Assembly (NCBI GenBank): GCA_036937835.1
Contig: CM072880.1
Location: forward strand, 17,442,001 to 17,506,000
Source of the DNA: Pampus argenteus
Taxonomy: Eukaryota > Chordata > Actinopteri > Scombriformes > Stromateidae
Reading direction: 5' to 3'
DNA length: 64,000 bases
The translations under genes were made by a program, and so were the position numbers. Positions 60,001 through 64,000 of the stretch are shown in pieces. Each line of letters opens with the position of its first letter. The stretch's first letter is position 1. The notes below the pieces were generated by a model that saw only the letters and a list, made by a program, of their open reading frames with translations, was not told the origin of the DNA and did no database searches.

Positions 60001-63000
60001 ATAAAGCTATTTTTACAAATGTTACAGTAAAAGCCGCAGGAAGCTCTCAGAAGTGAGTTTTTTGCTCCTAATCATTAGAAATCAGTTACTTGTTGATGGC
60101 AAACATGGTTTTGATTGAAAATATTGCTCCTTGTTTAAGAAAAACAGTAGTTGTCAGTTTTGGGCTTCTCTCGCCAAGAGAAAGCTATTTTTACAAATGT
60201 TACAGTAAAAGCTGCAGGAAGCTCTCAGAAGTGAGTTTTTTGCTCCTAATCATTAGAAATCAGTTACTTGTTGATGGCAAACATGGTTTTGTTTGAAAAT
60301 ATTGCTCCTTTTTTAAGAAAAACAGTAGTTGTCAGCTTTGGGCTTCTCTCGCCGAGAGAAAGCTATTTTTACAAATGTTACAGTAAAAGCTGCAGGAAGC
60401 TCTCAGAAGTGAGTTTTTTGCTCCTAATCATTAGAAATCAGTTACTTGTTGATGGCAAACATGGTTTTGATTGAAAATATTGCTCCTTGTTTAAGAAAAA
60501 CTATAGTTGTCAGTTTTGGGCTTCTCTCGCCGAGAGAAAGCTATTTTTACAAATGTTACAGTAAAAGCTGCAGGAAGCTCTCAGAAGTGAGTTTTTTGCT
60601 CCTAATCATTAGAAATCAGTTACTTGTTGATGGCAAACATGGTTTTGTTTGAAAATATTGCTCCTTGTTTAAGAAAAACAGTAGTTGTCAGTTTTGGCCT
60701 TCTCTCGCTGAGATAAAGCTATTTTTACAAATGTTACAGTAAAAGCTGCAGGAAGCTCTCAGAAGTGAGTTTTTTGCTCCTAATCATTAGAAATCAGTTA
60801 CTTGTTGATGGCAAACATGGTTTTGTTTGAAAATATTGTTCCTTGTTTAAGAAAAACAGTAGTTGTCAGTTTTGGCCTTCTCTCGCTGAGATAAAGCTAT
60901 TTTTACAAATGTTACAGTAAAAGCTGCAGGAAGCTCTCAGAAGTAAGTTTTTTGCTCCTAATCATTAGAAATCAGTTACTTGTTGATGGCAAACATGGTT
61001 TTGATTGAAAATATTGCTCCTTGTTTAAGAAAAACAGTAGTTGTCAGTTTTGGGCTTCTCTCGCCGAGAGAAAGCTATTTTTACAAATGTTACAGTAAAA
61101 GCTGCAGGAAGCTCTCAGAAGTGAGTTTTTTGCTCCTAATCATTAGAAATCAGTTACTTGTTGATGGCAAACATGGTTTTGTTTGAAAATATTGCTCCTT
61201 GTTTAAGAAAAACAGTAGTTGTCAGTTTTGGCCTTCTCTCGCTGAGATAAAGCTATTTTTACAAATGTTACAGTAAAAGCTGCAGGAAGCTCTCAGAAGT
61301 AAGTTTTTTGCTCCTAATCATTAGAAATCAGTTACTTGTTGATGGCAAACATGGTTTTGATTGAAAATATTGCTCCTTGTTTAAGAAAAACAGTAGTTGT
61401 CAGTTTTGGGCTTCTCTCGCCGAGAGAAAGCTATTTTTACAAATGTTACAGTAAAAGCTGCAGGAAGCTCTCAGAAGTGAGTTTTTTGCTCCTAATCATT
61501 GGAAATCAGTTACTTGTTGATGGCAAACATGGTTTTGTTTGAAAATATTGCTCCTTGTTCAAGAAAAACAGTACTTGTCAGTTTTGGCCTTCTCTCGCTG
61601 AGATAAAGCTATTTTTACAAATGTTACAGTAAAAGCTGCAGGAAGCTCTCAGAAGTGAGTTTTTTGCTCATAATCATTAGAAATCAGTTACTTGTTGATG
61701 GCAAACATGGTTTTGATTGAAAATATTGCTCCTTGTTTAAGAAAAACAGTAGTTGTCAGTTTTGGCGTTCTCTCGCTGAAATAAAGCTATTTTTACAAAT
61801 GTTACAGTAAAAGCTGCAGGAAGCTCTCAGAAGTGAGTTTTTTGCTCCTAATCATTGGAAATCAGTTACTTGTTGATGGCAAACATGGTTTTGTTTGAAA
61901 ATATTGCTCCTTGTTTAAGAAAAACAGTAGTTGTCAGTTTTGGCCTTCTCTCGCTGAGATAAAGCTATTTTTACAAATGTTACAGTAAAAGCTGCAGGAA
62001 GCTCTCAGAAGTAAGTTTTTTGCTCCTAATCATTAGAAATCAGTTACTTGTTGATGGCAAACATGGTTTTGTTTGAAAATATTGCTCCTTGTTTAAGAAA
62101 AACAGTAGTTGTCAGTTTTGGCCTTCTCTCGCTGAGATAAAGCTATTTTTACAAATGTTACAGTAAAAGCTGCAGGAAGCTCTCAGAAGTGAGTTTTTTG
62201 CTCCTAATCATTAGAAATCAGTTACTTGTTGATGGCAAACATGGTTTTGTTTGAAAATATTGCTCCTTGTTTAAGAAAAACAGTAGTTGTCAGTTTTGGC
62301 CTTCTCTCGCTGAGATAAAGCTATTTTTACAAATGTTACAGTAAAAGCTGCAGGAAGCTCTCAGAAGTAAGTTTTTTGCTCCTAATCATTAGAAATCAGT
62401 TACTTGTTGATGGCAAACATGGTTTTGATTGAAAATATTGCTCCTTGTTTAAGAAAAACAGTAGTTGTCAGTTTTGGGCTTCTCTCGCCGAGAGAAAGCT
62501 ATTTTTACAAATGTTACAGTAAAAGCTGCAGGAAGCTCTCAGAAGTGAGTTTTTTGCTCCTAATCATTAGAAATCAGTTACTTGTTGATGGCAAACATGG
62601 TTTTGTTTGAAAATATTGCTCCTTGTTTAAGAAAAACAGTAGTTGTCAGTTTTGGCCTTCTCTCGCTGAGATAAAGCTATTTTTACAAATGTTACAGTAA
62701 AAGCTGCAGGAAGCTCTCAGAAGTAAGTTTTTTGCTCCTAATCATTAGAAATCAGTTACTTGTTGATGGCAAACATGGTTTTGATTGAAAATATTGCTCC
62801 TTGTTTAAGAAAAACAGTAGTTGTCAGTTTTGGGCTTCTCTCGCCGAGAGAAAGCTATTTTTACAAATGTTACAGTAAAAGCTGCAGGAAGCTCTCAGAA
62901 GTGAGTTTTTTGCTCCTAATCATTGGAAATCAGTTACTTGTTGATGGCAAACATGGTTTTGTTTGAAAATATTGCTCCTTGTTCAAGAAAAACAGTACTT

Positions 63001-64000
63001 GTCAGTTTTGGCCTTCTCTCGCTGAGATAAAGCTATTTTTACAAATGTTACAGTAAAAGCTGCAGGAAGCTCTCAGAAGTGAGTTTTTTGCTCATAATCA
63101 TTAGAAATCAGTTACTTGTTGATGGCAAACATGGTTTTGATTGAAAATATTGCTCCTTGTTTAAGAAAAACAGTAGTTGTCAGTTTTGGCGTTCTCTCGC
63201 TGAAATAAAGCTATTTTTACAAATGTTACAGTAAAAGCTGCAGGAAGCTCTCAGAAGTGAGTTTTTTGCTCCTAATCATTGGAAATCAGTTACTTGTTGA
63301 TGGCAAACATGGTTTTGTTTGAAAATATTGCTCCTTGTTTAAGAAAAACAGTAGTTGTCAGTTTTGGCCTTCTCTCGCTGAGATAAAGCTATTTTTACAA
63401 ATGTTACAGTAAAAGCTGCAGGAAGCTCTCAGAAGTAAGTTTTTTGCTCCTAATCATTAGAAATCAGTTACTTGTTGATGGCAAACATGGTTTTGATTGA
63501 AAATATTGCTCCTTGTTTAAGAAAAACAGTAGTTGTCAGTTTTGGGCTTCTCTCGCCGAGAGAAAGCTATTTTTACAAATGTTACAGTAAAAGCTGCAGG
63601 AAGCTCTCAGAAGTGAGTTTTTTGGTCCTAATCATTAGAAATCAGTTACTTGTTGATGGCAAACATGGTTTTGTTTGAAAATATTGCTCCTTGTTCAAGA
63701 AAAACAGTACTTGTCAGTTTTGGCCTTCTCTCGCTGAGATAAAGCTATTTTTACAAATGTTACAGTAAAAGCTGCAGGAAGCTCTCAGAAGTAAGTTTTT
63801 TGCTCCTAATCATTAGAAATCAGTTACTTGTTGATGGCAAACATGGTTTTGATTGAAAATATTGCTCCTTGTTTAAGAAAAACAGTAGTTGTCAGTTTTG
63901 GGCTTCTCTCGCCGAGAGAAAGCTATTTTTACAAATGTTACAGTAAAAGCTGCAGGAAGCTCTCAGAAGTGAGTTTTTTGGTCCTAATCATTAGAAATCA
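36036..64000. repeat. 178-bp satellite array, about 157 monomers, runs off the window
   Basis: The monomer, phased at GATTGAAAATATTGCTCC, is 178 bp: it passes GTTGTCAGTTTTGG, a dyad core TTCTCTCGCCGAGAGAA, AGCTATTTTTACAAATG, GCTGCAGGAAGCTCTCAGAA, CTAATCATTAGAAATCAG and GATGGCAAACATGGTTTT. Copies differ by only a few substitutions and occasional single-base indels. Main variants: GATTG or GTTTG at the start, and a core of GCCGAGAGAAAG, GCTGAGATAAAG, GCTGAAATAAAG or CACCGAGAGAAAG. The first 2.5 kb is most diverged. No other element interrupts it. Head-to-tail throughout; the identical 68-codon open frames repeated in it are a by-product of the repeat. I saw no CENP-B box in the consensus. A centromeric or pericentromeric location is inferred. 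Confidence 0.98.
38230..38287. repeat. Perfect 23-bp inverted repeat inside a rearranged satellite monomer
   Basis: Arm 1 (38230-38252) starts AAAAATAGCTTTATCTCAGC; arm 2 (38265-38287) is its exact reverse complement and is normal monomer sequence. The 12-nt spacer is normal too. Arm 1 replaces about 60 bp of monomer between GTTGATGGCA and TTTTGGCC, so it is an inverted copy of the neighbouring core. Confidence 0.93.

Noticed and set aside
36370..63678. Dozens of near-identical 68-codon open frames on the + strand, suggesting a multi-copy small protein gene
   Set aside because: They recur only because the 178-bp monomer lacks stops in one frame for just over one unit. 178 is not a multiple of 3, so each frame dies in the next monomer; the first codon is TTG rather than ATG, there is no splice or promoter context, and many monomers break the frame.
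36036..64000. CRISPR-like array of regular repeats
   Set aside because: The repeats are contiguous 178-bp monomers with no unique spacers, in a vertebrate genome.
36036..64000. CENP-B box in the satellite monomer
   Set aside because: The consensus monomer has no TTCG followed by a CGGG at the required spacing.

Overview
The window is nuclear DNA from a ray-finned fish, probably a spiny-rayed teleost. The evidence is a spliced vertebrate neuronal gene with long introns, fish-type LINE fragments, hAT and pogo DNA transposons, TCTA/GATA microsatellites, and a very long satellite array. No prokaryotic feature is present.

Layout. Positions 1-10124 are intron sequence upstream of the first recognisable exon. 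They hold a LINE-tail repeat (1-215), a perfect 22-bp hairpin (1881-1927), a foldback element (2199-2839), a TCTA/TCTG microsatellite (4043-4238) and an hAT derivative with an 8-bp target-site duplication that keeps a BED zinc-finger reading frame (6101-6746). Positions 10125-27317 carry six coding exons, on the + strand, of plppr4 (phospholipid phosphatase-related protein 4, also called PRG-1). Exon 1, about 60-70 residues in other vertebrates, was not found and should lie upstream. The introns are full of nested transposons: three pogo-like deletion derivatives, an L2/CR1-type LINE broken by one of them, a second LINE type ending in a GATA tail, an LTR-like element, and two decayed tRNA-like sequences. 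A long AT-rich putative 3' UTR follows the stop codon, then a solo-LTR-like repeat with a 5-bp target duplication (31833-32306) and a decayed Ty3/gypsy chromodomain retrotransposon (33716-34960). From about 36036 to the end of the window there is one uninterrupted tandem array of a 178-bp monomer, about 157 copies, which continues past position 64000.

The one real protein-coding gene encodes a six-pass, catalytically degenerate member of the lipid phosphate phosphatase superfamily with a 550-residue intracellular tail; 803 residues are encoded here. The most unusual part is the satellite. Its monomer length is close to that of known centromeric satellites, each monomer has a dyad-symmetric core, and neighbouring monomers tend to alternate between two sequence classes. 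It shows clear higher-order structure: 4-, 6-, 8-, 9- and 10-mer offsets and a roughly 2.65-kb block repeated 5699 bp away. The edge facing the gene is degenerate, with a truncated monomer and a monomer rewritten by a local inverted copy. A centromeric or pericentromeric role is inferred from structure alone.
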